Assembly (NCBI GenBank): GCA_017643025.1
Contig: JAEPOG010000001.1
Span: forward strand, 620,001 to 684,000
From: Rhizobiaceae bacterium
Lineage (GTDB): Bacteria > Pseudomonadota > Alphaproteobacteria > Rhizobiales > Rhizobiaceae
Direction: 5' to 3'
DNA: 64,000 nt
Shown here one piece after another: positions 27,813 to 37,687 of the stretch. The position numbers were made by a program, and so were the translations under genes. Every line of letters begins with the position of its first letter. Position 1 is the stretch's first letter. The notes beneath the pieces were generated by a model. That model made no database searches and was not told the DNA's origin. It saw nothing but the letters and a program-made list of their open reading frames with translations.

Positions 27813-28970
27813 TCATGCGCTGTGGTCGAGCGCCCGGCAGTCCTCGGTCGCCCATCCGACTCTCACCTTTTCGCCAGGCTTGAACCGGCGGGCTCCGAGC
27901 CTGTTGCGCGTCTTCACGACGAAGTCGCTGTTGCCTGCCACGGTCATGCGGGTGCGGATGTGGTCGCCGAGATAGATCACTTCCTCGACGCGGCCAGTGA
28001 CCGTGTGGTCGGTGACGCTTTCGTCGGGGTCGATCTCGACGCGTTCGGGGCGGATCGAAAGCTGCGTCCGCTCGCCCGGACCGGCATTGATCGCAAGCGC
28101 CTGCACGTGTTCGCCATCGGTGAGCTCGACCCTGGCGATGCCGTCATTCACCGACCGCATCTTGCCGTGCAGCGTGTTGTTCTCGCCGATGAACTGGGCG
28201 ACGAAGGCGTTCTCCGGCTTCTCGTAGAGCACTTCCGGCGGCGCGAGCTGCTGGATAACGCCGTCATTGAAGACGGCGATCCGGTCCGACATCGTCAGCG
28301 CCTCGCCCTGGTCGTGCGTCACATAGATGACGGTCACACCAAGCGATTCATGAATGTGCTTGATCTCGAGCTGCATGTGCTCGCGCAGCTGCTTGTCGAG
28401 CGCGCCGAGCGGCTCATCCATCAGCACCAGCTCAGGCTCGAAAACGAGCGCCCGGGCCAACGCCACGCGTTGCTGCTGGCCGCCGGATAGCTGCGCCGGC
28501 CGGCGTCCGTGAAAACCGCCCTCGCCCATCTGCACCATATCGAGGGCGCGCTGCACCTTCTTCTCGGCGTCCGCCTTGTTGACGCCGCGCACCTGAAGCG
28601 GGAACGCCAAATTCTCCGCAATCGTCATGTGCGGAAACAACGCATAGTTCTGGAACACCATGCCGATGCCGCGCTTGTGCGGCGGCACCGAATTGATCGG
28701 ACGGCCGTCGAGATAAATCTCTCCATGCGTGGCGGCTTCGAAGCCGGCGACCATCATCAGGCAGGTCGTTTTGCCCGACCCCGACGGTCCAAGCATCGTC
28801 AGGAACTCGCCTTTCGCAACGCTGAGATTGAGGTTTTTGACGACGAGCGATTCACCGTCATAGGACTTCTGGACTTCCTCGAAGAGCACCATGGGCTGCT
28901 GTTCGTCCTGAGTGCCGTCGGTCTTCGCCAACGGCTCGGGCGCCACATGTGGCTCGCTTGTGTCGTTCAA
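27813..28970 (-). CDS. spermidine/putrescine-type ABC transporter ATP-binding protein (PotA-like)
   Basis: 385 residues. Walker A GPSGSGKTT at 61-69, Q-loop FQNYALFPHMT, signature LSGGQQQR at 161-168, Walker B LVLMDEPLGALD at about 181-192, the H-loop in YVTHDQGEALTMSD, and a C-terminal TOBE domain (about 290-380). It drives the PotB/PotC/PotD-like proteins encoded downstream. It is the first gene of the operon; the promoter should lie in the AT-rich stretch just upstream. An N-terminal acidic extension of about 25 residues precedes the usual start. Confidence 0.93.
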   Translation of the reverse strand: MNDTSEPHVAPEPLAKTDGTQDEQQPMVLFEEVQKSYDGESLVVKNLNLSVAKGEFLTMLGPSGSGKTTCLMMVAGFEAATHGEIYLDGRPINSVPPHKRGIGMVFQNYALFPHMTIAENLAFPLQVRGVNKADAEKKVQRALDMVQMGEGGFHGRRPAQLSGGQQQRVALARALVFEPELVLMDEPLGALDKQLREHMQLEIKHIHESLGVTVIYVTHDQGEALTMSDRIAVFNDGVIQQLAPPEVLYEKPENAFVAQFIGENNTLHGKMRSVNDGIARVELTDGEHVQALAINAGPGERTQLSIRPERVEIDPDESVTDHTVTGRVEEVIYLGDHIRTRMTVAGNSDFVVKTRNRLGARRFKPGEKVRVGWATEDCRALDHSA

Positions 28971-29732
28971 ATCGCACTCCCCGTGCTTTTCAGTCTTGTC
29001 TGATTGATTGCGGCCGAACCTAGGGCATTAGCGGCCGACAATCAAATTGTCCCCAAGAATGTCTTTGTATTGCAAGGCAAATGGCAATCGCAAACCCCGG
29101 AATTCGATAAGTTTGAGAAACAATTATAAGCCGCGTCTTGGCAAATGGCGTCACGGATTGTTCCGATTGCGACACTCATTACATAAAGTATACATAAGAA
29201 TCTGGCGCAAGTTCAGGCAATTGACACGAATCAAATACACAAATATTCGAAGAAGACTGTTCTTGCCGTATCCTAGCAACGGTAGTGATTCCTCTAGCCG
29301 TTCAATCGATCTCCGGACCACCCGAACTGCGGCGAAGTGCAAACCGGAATGCGGGCCAGCAGGCCCAAATGCTGGCCCGCATTGGCGGGCGCGCTCTGCT
29401 TGCTCGCGCGGGTGAGCAGCACAACGCGCCCGAGGGGCTACACGCTGAGACCATCAATCGAGCTTCCACGCTCGCGGCAATCGACGCGACCAACCGCGCG
29501 GCCGGCGTCGACATTCATTGAGTAATTTCCGTTCACCTTGCGCCCTTCTCCGGCAATCTTCAGCCCCAAACGGCGCATTTCCGGCAACGATCAATCTGTT
29601 CCGCAGCGTCACGGATTGCATCGGCAATCACCGCTTGAATTCTGCCCGGCCTAATGATCAGATGCCCGCGCCGTAACCGGTGATCAAAATTCGGGCGGCG
29701 GGGAACAACCCGATGTCGGCATCGGGTATTTT
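28971..29732. other. 762-base gene-free divergent region between two ABC operons
   Basis: No convincing protein gene is present. Positions 29041-29300 are clearly more AT-rich than the surroundings and probably hold the promoters of the minus-strand polyamine-type operon and the plus-strand peptide-type operon. A TTGACA at 29221-29226 followed at 17 bases by TATTCG is a possible plus-strand promoter. The word GCGTCACGGATTG occurs twice (29148-29160 and 29606-29618). A 13-base perfect inverted repeat and a terminator-like hairpin are listed separately. Short frames on both strands (about 70-78 codons) lack ribosome sites and family similarity. Confidence 0.6.
29348..29383. repeat. perfect 13-base inverted repeat
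   Basis: AATGCGGGCCAGC (29348-29360) and GCTGGCCCGCATT (29371-29383) form a perfect hairpin with a 10-base loop. There is no T-run on either side. It could be a leader RNA structure, a protein-binding site or a remnant of a repeat family. Confidence 0.6.
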
Positions 29733-29734
29733 TT
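29708..29734 (+). terminator. terminator- or attenuator-like hairpin at the start of the ABC operon
   Basis: ACCCGAT (29708-29714) pairs with ATCGGGT (29721-29727) around a GTCGGC loop and is followed by ATTTTTTG. This is the form of an intrinsic terminator. No plus-strand gene lies upstream in the gap, and the T-run ends at the first codons of the ATPase gene. It may therefore attenuate a leader transcript. Confidence 0.5.
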
Positions 29735-30740
29735 GTGGGGTAAGCCGATAACTCAGGTTCTCGAAGTCCGTGACCTGAAGACCGTCTTTCATACGCAGGA
29801 CGGAAAGGTCCACGCCGTTAACGGCGTCAGCTTCCATGTCGAGGAAGGCGAACTCCTCGCCGTCGTGGGCGAAAGCGGCTCCGGCAAAAGCGTCACCATG
29901 ATGTCTCTGCTGCAGCTCCTGCCCATGCCGCCGGCGGAGATTGAGGCCGGCCAGGCGATATTCCAGAACCGCGATCTGGTGAAGCTGTCGCCATCGGAAA
30001 TCCGCGATGTCCGCGGAGCACGCATCGGCTTCATCTTCCAGGACCCGCTGACATCGCTCAATCCGGTCTTCACGGTCGGCTTCCAGATCATGGAACCGCT
30101 GCGCAAGCACATGGGCATGTCGAAGTCGCGCGCCCGCCAGCGGGCTGCCGAGCTTCTGGATCTCGTCGGCATTCCGGCTGCGGCGGAGCGGCTTGATGAC
30201 TATCCGCACCAGTTTTCGGGCGGCATGCGCCAGCGCGTCATGATCGCCATCGCGCTTGCCTGCGACCCCAAGGTTCTCATCGCCGACGAGCCCACCACGG
30301 CGCTCGACGTCACGGTGCAGGCGCAGATTCTGGAGCTGATCCGTGAGCTGCGCCAAAAGCTCGGAATGGCGATCATCTGGGTCACGCACGATCTCGGCGT
30401 CGCCGCAGGCATCGCCGATCGCATTATGGTTATGTATGGCGGCCAGGTGGTCGAGCAGGCGCCGATCGGCGAACTGTTCGAGCACCCGCGCCACCCCTAT
30501 ACGCAGGCTCTGCTTGAGTCCCTGCCCGGCCGTCACCAGGCCAATGAGCGCCTGCGTTCGATCAGCGGCCAGCCGCCGCTGCTGATGAAAGACCCGGATT
30601 TTTGCCCGTTCGCGCCGCGCTGCCGGCACGCATTCGACAAGTGCCGCGCCGAAGATCCGCCGCTCTTGCGCGTCAACGGCTCGCACGACGTGGCATGCTG
30701 GCTGGAGTCGGCCCATGCGGAGGCGCCGAATGGCCGCTGA
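29733..30740 (+). CDS. peptide-type ABC transporter ATP-binding protein (DppD/OppD-like)
   Basis: This 335-residue ATPase has Walker A GESGSGKS at 46-53, the [13 protein letters not shown]-loop, signature FSGGMRQR, Walker [14 protein letters not shown] and the H-loop WVTHDLGV. It also has the oligopeptide-type C-terminal cysteine motif (CPFAPRC...C), a likely Fe-S site. The 5' end is ambiguous. TTG at 29733 is the only ordinary start codon near the N-terminus but lies in the T-run of a hairpin. The homology-based start (residues TQVLEVRDL) has ATA at 29748-29750, preceded by GGGG (29737-29740) at ideal distance. It overlaps the next ATPase gene by 11 bases. Together with that gene, the binding protein and two permeases it forms one operon. 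Confidence 0.9.
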   Translation: MWGKPITQVLEVRDLKTVFHTQDGKVHAVNGVSFHVEEGELLAVVGESGSGKSVTMMSLLQLLPMPPAEIEAGQAIFQNRDLVKLSPSEIRDVRGARIGFIFQDPLTSLNPVFTVGFQIMEPLRKHMGMSKSRARQRAAELLDLVGIPAAAERLDDYPHQFSGGMRQRVMIAIALACDPKVLIADEPTTALDVTVQAQILELIRELRQKLGMAIIWVTHDLGVAAGIADRIMVMYGGQVVEQAPIGELFEHPRHPYTQALLESLPGRHQANERLRSISGQPPLLMKDPDFCPFAPRCRHAFDKCRAEDPPLLRVNGSHDVACWLESAHAEAPNGR

Positions 30741-31779
30741 AGCCGCGACTTTCAGCAAGGAGAAGATGCCGGCCGGCACGCTGGTCGACATCGAGGACCT
30801 GACGGTTCACTTCCCGGTCTACAAGGGCATCATGCGCCGCCAGGTCGGCGCGGTGAAAGCGGTCGACGGGGTTACGTTCGACATCAGGCGCGGCGAAACT
30901 CTTGGTCTTGTTGGTGAATCCGGCTGCGGCAAGTCGACCACCGGGCGCGCACTCCTGCGCCTCTATGACCTCACGGCCGGCCGCATTCGTTTCGACGACA
31001 TGGACATTGCCAAGCTGGACAGCGGCAGGCTGCGCGCGGTGCGCCCGCGAATGCAGATGATCTTCCAGGACCCGCAGGCATCGCTCAATCCGCGGCTCAC
31101 CGTCGGCTCCATCATCGCGGAACCGCTGATCGAGCACGGCGTTCTAAAGGGCGACGCGCGCAAGGCGCGTGTCCGCGAACTCCTCGACGCCGTGGGATTG
31201 AACCCAGACTACATCAACCGCTACCCGCACGAATTCTCCGGCGGCCAGCGTCAGCGCATCGGCATCGCCCGCGCGCTCGCCCTCGATCCTCAATTTATCG
31301 TGTGCGACGAACCCATCGCGGCCCTCGATGTTTCCATCCAGGCGCAGGTCGTGAACCTGTTGCAGGAACTCCAGCGCAAGCTTGGCCTCACCTACCTGTT
31401 CATCAGCCACGACCTGTCGATGGTTCGCCACATCGCGACCCGGGTCGCGGTGATGTATCTCGGCAAGATGGTTGAACTGGGAACCGTGGCCCAGCTGTTC
31501 GCAAAGCCCGCGCATCCCTACACCAAGGCGCTTCTTTCGGCTGTGCCAGTGCCCGATCCGAAGGTCGAGGCCAACCGCAAGCGCATACTTTTGACCGGCG
31601 ACATTCCCAACGCTGTGAACCCGCCGTCGGGTTGCCGCTTTCGCACCCGTTGCCCGTGGGCGCAGGAAGTCTGTGCCACCACCGATCCGGAATGGCGGGA
31701 CATGGGCGATGGCCGAAGAGTGGCCTGCCATTTCGCCGAAGAGATCAAGTCCAAAGAATCGGGAGTGATTGCCAACTGA
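30730..31779 (+). CDS. peptide-type ABC transporter ATP-binding protein (DppF/OppF-like)
   Basis: This 349-residue ATPase has Walker [10 protein letters not shown] at 62-70, signature FSGGQRQR, Walker [13 protein letters not shown] and the C-terminal cysteine region ([18 protein letters not shown]). The ATG at 30730 has GGAGG about 8 bases upstream. An in-frame ATG at 30715 has no such site. It overlaps the preceding ATPase gene by 11 bases, which suggests translational coupling. It acts as the second half of the ATPase heterodimer for the binding protein and permeases encoded downstream. Confidence 0.93.
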   Translation: MAAEAATFSKEKMPAGTLVDIEDLTVHFPVYKGIMRRQVGAVKAVDGVTFDIRRGETLGLVGESGCGKSTTGRALLRLYDLTAGRIRFDDMDIAKLDSGRLRAVRPRMQMIFQDPQASLNPRLTVGSIIAEPLIEHGVLKGDARKARVRELLDAVGLNPDYINRYPHEFSGGQRQRIGIARALALDPQFIVCDEPIAALDVSIQAQVVNLLQELQRKLGLTYLFISHDLSMVRHIATRVAVMYLGKMVELGTVAQLFAKPAHPYTKALLSAVPVPDPKVEANRKRILLTGDIPNAVNPPSGCRFRTRCPWAQEVCATTDPEWRDMGDGRRVACHFAEEIKSKESGVIAN

Positions 31780-31887
31780 ATAGACTTGTGCGGAAATGAG
31801 ATCAGGCCGCCGCAGATGCCGGGTACACATTGCCTGCTGGCAGCGGACTGTATTCCCCGACGGGAACAACCATAATGGGAGTATAAA

Positions 31888-33594
31888 ATGAAAACCTTCA
31901 GATCACTGTTGATCGGTACTGTGGCAGCCGCCGCCGTAACGACTGCAGCATACGCGGAGCGGGGCTCCGACGGCGAAGTCAAGATCATCTACTGGCAGGC
32001 GCCGTCCATCCTGAACCCGTATTTGTCGAGCGGCACCAAGGACATCGAGTCGTCCTCGCTCGTCATCGAGCCTCTTGGCCGCTTCGACCAGGACGGCAAT
32101 CTGGTTCCGTACCTGGCTGCTGAAATCCCGACGGTCGCCAATGGCGGCGTCTCGGAAGACCTGACCACGATCACCTGGAAGCTCAAGGAAGGGCTGGTCT
32201 GGTCGGACGGTACGCCGGTGACTTCCGCCGATGTGGTGTTCACCGCCGAGTACTGCATGCACCCGGAGGGCGGCTGCGCACAGGCCGCCAAGTTCGAGGG
32301 CGTCAGCTCGGTTGAGGCGCTCGACGACCTGACCGTGAAGGTCACCTTCAGCGAGCCCAAGCCGTATCCTTACCAGGCGTTCATGGGCGGCCAGTCGCCG
32401 ATCATCCAGAAAGCGCAGTTCGAGAACTGCCTCGGCGCCAAGGCGCAGGAGTGCACGGAGCAGAACTTCAACCCGATCGGCACCGGTCCGTTCAAGGTTG
32501 TCGAATTCCGCACCAATGACGTGATCACGCTGGAAGCCAACGAGAACTACCGCGATCCGGACAAGCCGGCCTTCGCAAGGGTCACCTTCAAGGGTGGTGG
32601 CGACGCGGCGGCAGCCGGTCGCGCGGTCCTCGAGACCGGCGAGTTCGACTATGCCTGGAACCTGCAGCTCGCTCCGGATGTGCTTGCCAACATGGCGGCC
32701 GCCGGCAAGGGCACCCCTGTCTCGGCATTCGGTTCGCTCGTCGAGCGCATCGAGATGAACATGACCGATCCATCGCCGAGCCTGCCGGAAGGCGAGCGTT
32801 CGACGGCGGCTCATCCGCATCCGATCCTCTCGGACATGAAGGTTCGCAAGGCCCTGTCGATGGCCATCGATCGCGCCCTTCTTGTCGAGATCGGCTACGG
32901 CCAGGCCGGTCGCCCGACCTGTAACCTGGTTCCGGCGCCGGAGCTCTATGCCTCCGACAACACGGACTGCATGACGCAGGACATCGAAGGCGCCAAGGCG
33001 CTGCTCGAGGAAGCCGGCTGGACCGACACCAATGGTGATGGCGTCCGCGACAAGGACGGCATGAAGCTGTCGCTCCTCTACCAGACCTCCACCAATGCAG
33101 TGCGTCAGGACTTCCAGGCGCTCATCAAGCAGTGGTGGCAGGAGATCGGCGTGGAAACCGAGCTGAAGAACATCGACGCTTCGGTCTACTTCGGTGGCGA
33201 CCCGGGCTCCCCGGACACCTTCCAGAAGTTCTACGCGGACGTGGAAATGTACGCCAACAACTTCGACGGCACCGATCCGGAAGCCTACCTCGCGCAGCAC
33301 ACCTGCGAGAAGGCGCCGCGCCCCGAAACGCAGTGGCAGGGCGAGAACATCAACCGCTACTGCAACGAGGAGTATGACGCGCTGGTGGCCGAGCTCGGCC
33401 GCACGGCCGACCTCGAGAAGCGCGGCGAGATCGGCCGCAAGCTCAACGACATGCTGACCAAGGACAGCTATGTCGTCGTGCCGCTGGTCGACCGTGGCCG
33501 TGTTTCGGCTCACTCCAACACCCTGGGTGGCGTGATCCTCAACACCTGGGACAGCGAGCTCTGGAACATCGCGGACTGGCACCGCGTGAACTAG
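31888..33594 (+). CDS. peptide-type ABC transporter substrate-binding protein
   Basis: This 568-residue SBP_bac_5-family protein has a Sec signal peptide at residues 1-23 (AAYAE cleavage). Family segments include IIYWQAPSILNPYLSSGTKD, TWKLKEGLVWSDGTPVTSADVVFT and the DMKVRKALSMAIDR segment. The ATG at 31888 follows GGGAG at 31877-31881. It lies between the two ATPase genes and the two permease genes. The codon choice looks strongly biased (AAC, AAG, CTC/CTG), as expected for a highly expressed binding protein. The ligand is unknown. Confidence 0.92.
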   Translation: MKTFRSLLIGTVAAAAVTTAAYAERGSDGEVKIIYWQAPSILNPYLSSGTKDIESSSLVIEPLGRFDQDGNLVPYLAAEIPTVANGGVSEDLTTITWKLKEGLVWSDGTPVTSADVVFTAEYCMHPEGGCAQAAKFEGVSSVEALDDLTVKVTFSEPKPYPYQAFMGGQSPIIQKAQFENCLGAKAQECTEQNFNPIGTGPFKVVEFRTNDVITLEANENYRDPDKPAFARVTFKGGGDAAAAGRAVLETGEFDYAWNLQLAPDVLANMAAAGKGTPVSAFGSLVERIEMNMTDPSPSLPEGERSTAAHPHPILSDMKVRKALSMAIDRALLVEIGYGQAGRPTCNLVPAPELYASDNTDCMTQDIEGAKALLEEAGWTDTNGDGVRDKDGMKLSLLYQTSTNAVRQDFQALIKQWWQEIGVETELKNIDASVYFGGDPGSPDTFQKFYADVEMYANNFDGTDPEAYLAQHTCEKAPRPETQWQGENINRYCNEEYDALVAELGRTADLEKRGEIGRKLNDMLTKDSYVVVPLVDRGRVSAHSNTLGGVILNTWDSELWNIADWHRVN

Positions 33595-33610
33595 ACCTGA
33601 CAAACTGGGC

Positions 33611-33630
33611 GCTCCGGCATTGGCCGGGGC
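33611..33630 (+). promoter_or_regulatory. stem-loop after the binding-protein gene
   Basis: GCTCCGGC (33611-33618) pairs with GCCGGGGC (33623-33630), 8 pairs with one G-T, around an ATTG loop. It lies 17 bases after the binding-protein stop and before the permease genes. No T-tract follows. It resembles the elements after the other two binding-protein genes here. Confidence 0.5.
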
Positions 33631-33732
33631 GTCCGCCCTGCTCCGCCCCGAGACGGGGTAAGCGGAGCCAACCTGTTCAGACCGGCGCTTGCACTATGGG
33701 GGCAATCAGCCGGCTCAGGAGGCACATCCAGC

Positions 33733-34740
33733 GTGCTGAGCTACATCATCCGCAGACTGCTGATAGCGATACCGACGCTGCTGTTCATCAGCCTCGCGGT
33801 GTTCCTTCTGCTTGACCTCGCACCTGGCGACCCCACGGCGAACATGCCGCTCACGGTTCCCCCCGAGGTGCGCGAGAAGATCCGTATCGCGCTCGGCCTC
33901 GGCGAGCCCATGCACATTCGTTATTTGCTGTGGTTGAAGCAGTTCATGATCAACGAGCCGCTGCATATCTTTTCTGACTGGACCGGCTGGGACGTTGCCG
34001 GCGGTTCCCAGCGCGTGATCTCCTGGCAAAGCCGTTCCCCGGTTTTCGACATCATCGTCGAGCGCATGCCGCAGACGCTTTGGGTCGTGGGCATGTCCTA
34101 CGTTGTAGGCATCCTGATTGCGATCCCGATCGGCATCATCTCGGCCTACAAGCAGTATTCATGGTTCGACCAGACCGGCACGTTCGTGACGATGGTCGGC
34201 TACTCGGTCCCGCCCTTCTTTACCGGCGTGCTGGTGATCGTCATCTTCTCCGTCCAGCTCGGCTGGTTCCCGTCCATCTACGACACCACCCACCGCGTGA
34301 CTGACTGGGACAGCTTCGTCGTCCAGCTACGGCAGATGGTGATGCCGGTGATGGTGCTGGCGTTGCAGACGACGGCGCAGATTTCGCGTTTCATGCGTGC
34401 CTCGATGCTTGACAACCTGAACCAGGACTACGTGCGCACCGCGCGCGGCAAGGGCCTGACGGAGAAGACCGTCGTCCTCGTCCATGTCCTGCGCAACTCG
34501 CTGATCCCGGTCATCACCGTCATCGCGCTCGGCGTACCTGGCATTTTCGGCGGCGCCATCATCACCGAGCAGATCTTCAAGGTGAACGGCATCGGCCAGC
34601 TGCTGATTACGGCGATCTACGCCTACGACATCCCGATGGTGCAGACGCTGACCTTCATCTTCGCCGTGCTCATCGTGACGTTCAACCTGATTGCGGACGT
34701 CCTCTACGGCATACTCGATCCGAGGATACGCTATGACTGA
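33733..34740 (+). CDS. peptide-type ABC transporter permease (DppB-like)
   Basis: This 335-residue permease starts at GTG 33733, with AGGAGG at 33717-33722. It has the N-terminal helix IIRRLLIAIPTLLFISLAVFLLLDLAPGDP (the DppB opening, with the conserved PGDP), a periplasmic loop, five further helices and the coupling segment YVRTARGKGLTEKTVVLVHVLRNSL. It overlaps the DppC-like gene by 8 bases, so the two are translated together. Confidence 0.92.
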   Translation: MLSYIIRRLLIAIPTLLFISLAVFLLLDLAPGDPTANMPLTVPPEVREKIRIALGLGEPMHIRYLLWLKQFMINEPLHIFSDWTGWDVAGGSQRVISWQSRSPVFDIIVERMPQTLWVVGMSYVVGILIAIPIGIISAYKQYSWFDQTGTFVTMVGYSVPPFFTGVLVIVIFSVQLGWFPSIYDTTHRVTDWDSFVVQLRQMVMPVMVLALQTTAQISRFMRASMLDNLNQDYVRTARGKGLTEKTVVLVHVLRNSLIPVITVIALGVPGIFGGAIITEQIFKVNGIGQLLITAIYAYDIPMVQTLTFIFAVLIVTFNLIADVLYGILDPRIRYD

Positions 34741-35665
34741 CGTGACCGCGGGATCGCCCCCTCCGTCGCCGACGACCATCCATCGGCCCGTCCGGTCGCA
34801 GTGGCGCGATGTCTGGGATCAGTTCAAGACGCACCGCGGGGCGCTGGTCGGCGCGGCTATCTTCGCCTTCCTGGTGCTCGCGGTGGTAGTCGGCCCATTC
34901 ATCTGGCCCTACGACGCGCAGTTCATCGACATCCGCGCACGCAATCAGGGGCCGAGCCTGTCGCATCCGCTTGGCACGGATCAGCTTGGCCGCGACATGC
35001 TCGCCCGCATGATGGCCGGCGGCAAGGTCTCGGTCGCGGTCGGCGTCACGGCGATGCTCCTGTCGCTGGTGCTCGGCACCGCAATCGGCGTCATCGCAGG
35101 CTTCTTCCGCCGCGTCGACGGCCTTCTGATGCGCATGACTGACCTGTTTCTGGCGCTGCCGCTGCTGCCGCTGCTCCTGGTCATGGTGATGCTCTTCCGC
35201 GAGACGCTGTCGTCGCGCTTCGGTCCCGAAACCGGCATCTTCATACTGATTGTGGTCGCTATCGGCGTAACATCATGGATGCACACGGCGCGCATCGTGC
35301 GCGGCGACGTTCTGGCGCTGAAGGAGCGCGAATTCGTGCTCGCGGGCCGTTCCATCGGCACGCCGCCGCGGCGCATCATCTTCCGTCACATACTGCCCAA
35401 CGTGCTGTCGCCGATCATGGTGTCGGCGACGCTGGGCATCGCCAACGCCATCATCACGGAATCGGCGCTGTCGTTCCTCGGGCTGGGTTTCCCGCCTGAC
35501 TTCCCGACATGGGGACGCCTGCTGTTCGATGCGGTCGACTACCTGCAGCAATATCCCGAGCGCGTGCTTTGGCCCGGCCTCGCCATCTCTCTGACGGTGC
35601 TGTCGGTGAACTATGTCGGCGACGGCCTGCGTGACGCGTTGGACCCGCGCATCCGGGGGCGGTGA
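34733..35665 (+). CDS. peptide-type ABC transporter permease (DppC-like)
   Basis: This 310-residue permease has the first helix at about residues 35-57. The conserved DppC loop HPLGTDQLGRDMLARMMAGGKVS is followed by five helices, with the coupling segment EFVLAGRSIGTPPRRIIFRHILPNVLSP. The ATG at 34733, with GAGG upstream, overlaps the end of the DppB-like gene. An in-frame ATG at 34691 lies inside that gene and is rejected. It is the last gene of the operon and ends 10 bases before the convergent ilvD stop. Confidence 0.92.
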   Translation: MTDVTAGSPPPSPTTIHRPVRSQWRDVWDQFKTHRGALVGAAIFAFLVLAVVVGPFIWPYDAQFIDIRARNQGPSLSHPLGTDQLGRDMLARMMAGGKVSVAVGVTAMLLSLVLGTAIGVIAGFFRRVDGLLMRMTDLFLALPLLPLLLVMVMLFRETLSSRFGPETGIFILIVVAIGVTSWMHTARIVRGDVLALKEREFVLAGRSIGTPPRRIIFRHILPNVLSPIMVSATLGIANAIITESALSFLGLGFPPDFPTWGRLLFDAVDYLQQYPERVLWPGLAISLTVLSVNYVGDGLRDALDPRIRGR

Positions 35666-35675
35666 GCCTCGCTCG

Positions 35676-37517
35676 CTAGCCGAACCGCCCCAGGTCGCGC
35701 ACCGCGCCCTTCGCGGCACTGGTCGCGAACGCGGCATATGCCTTCAGCGCTGTCGTCACCTGCCGCTTGCGCGGCGCGGCTGGCTGCCATCCGGCCTTGT
35801 CCTGCTCGGCGCGACGGCGCTCCAGTTCCGTTTCGTCAACCGCCAGATTGATCGTTCTGTTGGGGATATCGATCTCGATGCGGTCGCCCTCGCGCACCAG
35901 ACCGATCGTGCCACCCTCCGCCGCTTCTGGCGAAACATGGCCGATCGACAGGCCTGACGTGCCGCCCGAGAAGCGCCCGTCGGTGAGCAGCGCGCAGGCA
36001 GCACCCAGCCCCTTCGATTTCAGGTAGCTGGTCGGGTAGAGCATTTCCTGCATGCCCGGGCCGCCGCGCGGACCTTCGTAGCGGATCACCACCACGTCGC
36101 CCGCCTTCACTTCGTTGCCGAGAATACCTTTCACCGCTGCGTCCTGGCTTTCGAACACTTTTGCCGGCCCCGAGAATTTCAGAATCGACTCGTCGACGCC
36201 CGCCGTCTTCACGATGCAGCCTTCGAGCGCGATGTTGCCCTTCAGCACCGCCAGCCCGCCATCCTTGGAGAACGGATGGTCGGCGGAGCGGATGACCCCC
36301 TTTTCGCGGTCGAGGTCGAGGTCGTCCCAGCGCTTTTCCTGGCTGAAAGCGACCTGCGTCGGCACGCCGCCCGGCGCAGCCATGAAGAAGTTGCGCACAT
36401 TCTCCGCCTCGGTGCGGCTGATGTCCCACCGGTCGATGGCGTCACCGATCGTCTCGGAATGCACCGTCGGGCTGTCGCGCTTGATCAATCCTGCTTTGTC
36501 GAGTTGGCCGAGGATGGCCATGATACCGCCGGCGCGGTGCACGTCCTCCATATGCACGTCCGACTTGGCGGGCGCGACCTTGCACAGCACCGGCACCTTG
36601 CGCGACAGCTCGTCGATGTCGTCCATGTCGAAGTCGATGCCGCCCTCGATCGCCGCGGCGAGGATGTGCAGCACCGTGTTGGTCGAACCGCCCATTGCGA
36701 TGTCGAGCGACATGGCGTTTTCGAACGCGGCCTTGGAGGCGATATTGCGCGGGAGGACGCTCTCGTCCTCCTGCTCGTAATAGCGCTGCGCCAGATCGAC
36801 CACGAGATGCCCGGCCTCGACAAACAGCCGCTTGCGGTCACCATGCGTGGCGAGCGTCGAGCCATTGCCCGGCAGCGAAAGGCCCAGCGCCTCGGTCAGG
36901 CAGTTCATCGAGTTTGCGGTGAACATACCCGAGCACGAACCACAGGTCGGGCACGCCGAACGCTCGATCACCGCCACCTGGTTGTCGCTGACCCGATCGT
37001 CGGCGGCCGCTACCATGGCGTCTACGAGATCGAGAGCGCGCTCCTCGCCGTCCCACTGCACCTTGCCGGCTTCCATCGGCCCGCCGGAAACGAAGACAGC
37101 CGGAATGTTGAGCCGCATCGCGGCCATCAGCATGCCGGGCGTGATCTTGTCGCAATTGGAGATGCAGACCATGGCGTCGGCGCAGTGCGCGTTGACCATG
37201 TATTCGACCGAGTCGGCGATGAGTTCGCGTGATGGCAGCGAATAGAGCATACCGTCATGGCCCATCGCGATACCATCATCGACCGCGATCGTATTGAACT
37301 CTTTGGCTACACCGCCTGCAGCCTCGATTTCGCGCGCCACAAGCTGGCCGAGGTCTTTCAGATGCACGTGCCCCGGCACGAACTGCGTAAACGAGTTGAC
37401 CACCGCGATGATCGGCTTGCCGAAATCGCTGTCCTTCATGCCGGTGGCGCGCCACAATCCGCGTGCGCCGGCCATATTGCGGCCATGGGTTGTCGTGCGT
37501 GAGCGATAGGCTGGCAT
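35676..37517 (-). CDS. ilvD: dihydroxy-acid dehydratase
   Basis: This 613-residue protein matches the usual IlvD length. It converts 2,3-dihydroxy-3-methylbutanoate and its methylpentanoate homologue to the 2-oxo acids of valine and isoleucine synthesis. The Fe-S cysteines appear in [12 protein letters not shown] and [19 protein letters not shown]. The signature [12 protein letters not shown] and the C-terminal [19 protein letters not shown] are also intact. The ATG at 37517 gives the family N-terminus ([20 protein letters not shown]), with GGAAAAG upstream. An ATG at 37559 adds non-homologous residues. It is monocistronic. Confidence 0.96.
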   Translation of the reverse strand: MPAYRSRTTTHGRNMAGARGLWRATGMKDSDFGKPIIAVVNSFTQFVPGHVHLKDLGQLVAREIEAAGGVAKEFNTIAVDDGIAMGHDGMLYSLPSRELIADSVEYMVNAHCADAMVCISNCDKITPGMLMAAMRLNIPAVFVSGGPMEAGKVQWDGEERALDLVDAMVAAADDRVSDNQVAVIERSACPTCGSCSGMFTANSMNCLTEALGLSLPGNGSTLATHGDRKRLFVEAGHLVVDLAQRYYEQEDESVLPRNIASKAAFENAMSLDIAMGGSTNTVLHILAAAIEGGIDFDMDDIDELSRKVPVLCKVAPAKSDVHMEDVHRAGGIMAILGQLDKAGLIKRDSPTVHSETIGDAIDRWDISRTEAENVRNFFMAAPGGVPTQVAFSQEKRWDDLDLDREKGVIRSADHPFSKDGGLAVLKGNIALEGCIVKTAGVDESILKFSGPAKVFESQDAAVKGILGNEVKAGDVVVIRYEGPRGGPGMQEMLYPTSYLKSKGLGAACALLTDGRFSGGTSGLSIGHVSPEAAEGGTIGLVREGDRIEIDIPNRTINLAVDETELERRRAEQDKAGWQPAAPRKRQVTTALKAYAAFATSAAKGAVRDLGRFG

Positions 37518-37556
37518 GGTCTTTTCCGTTCGCTGTTTCAGGCGCCAATTCCGGCG

Positions 37557-37573
37557 CATCTGGCGGCCAGATG
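37557..37573. promoter_or_regulatory. inverted repeat upstream of ilvD
   Basis: CATCTGG (37557-37563) and CCAGATG (37567-37573) form a perfect 7-base inverted repeat around CGG, 40 bases upstream of the ilvD start. It could be an operator or a short leader hairpin. No peptide rich in branched-chain codons was seen, so classical attenuation is not supported. Confidence 0.3.
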
Positions 37574-37687
37574 GCCACGAAAATCCCTATGTGACCCTGT
37601 TCTTTGCCACTTCAAGCCCGGTGAGGGCAAGGACAGTCAACGCCAGTTCGGTTCGGTCGATTCTGCGCACTGCGCGAGCTTTCGCAC

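Noticed and set aside
29285..29521. Short frames of 62-78 codons on both strands in the 762-base gap
   Set aside because: No ribosome site, no family similarity, and the frames cover the inverted repeat on both strands.
31903..33603. 566-codon minus-strand frame opposite the binding-protein gene
   Set aside because: Shadow caused by strong codon bias in the binding-protein gene.
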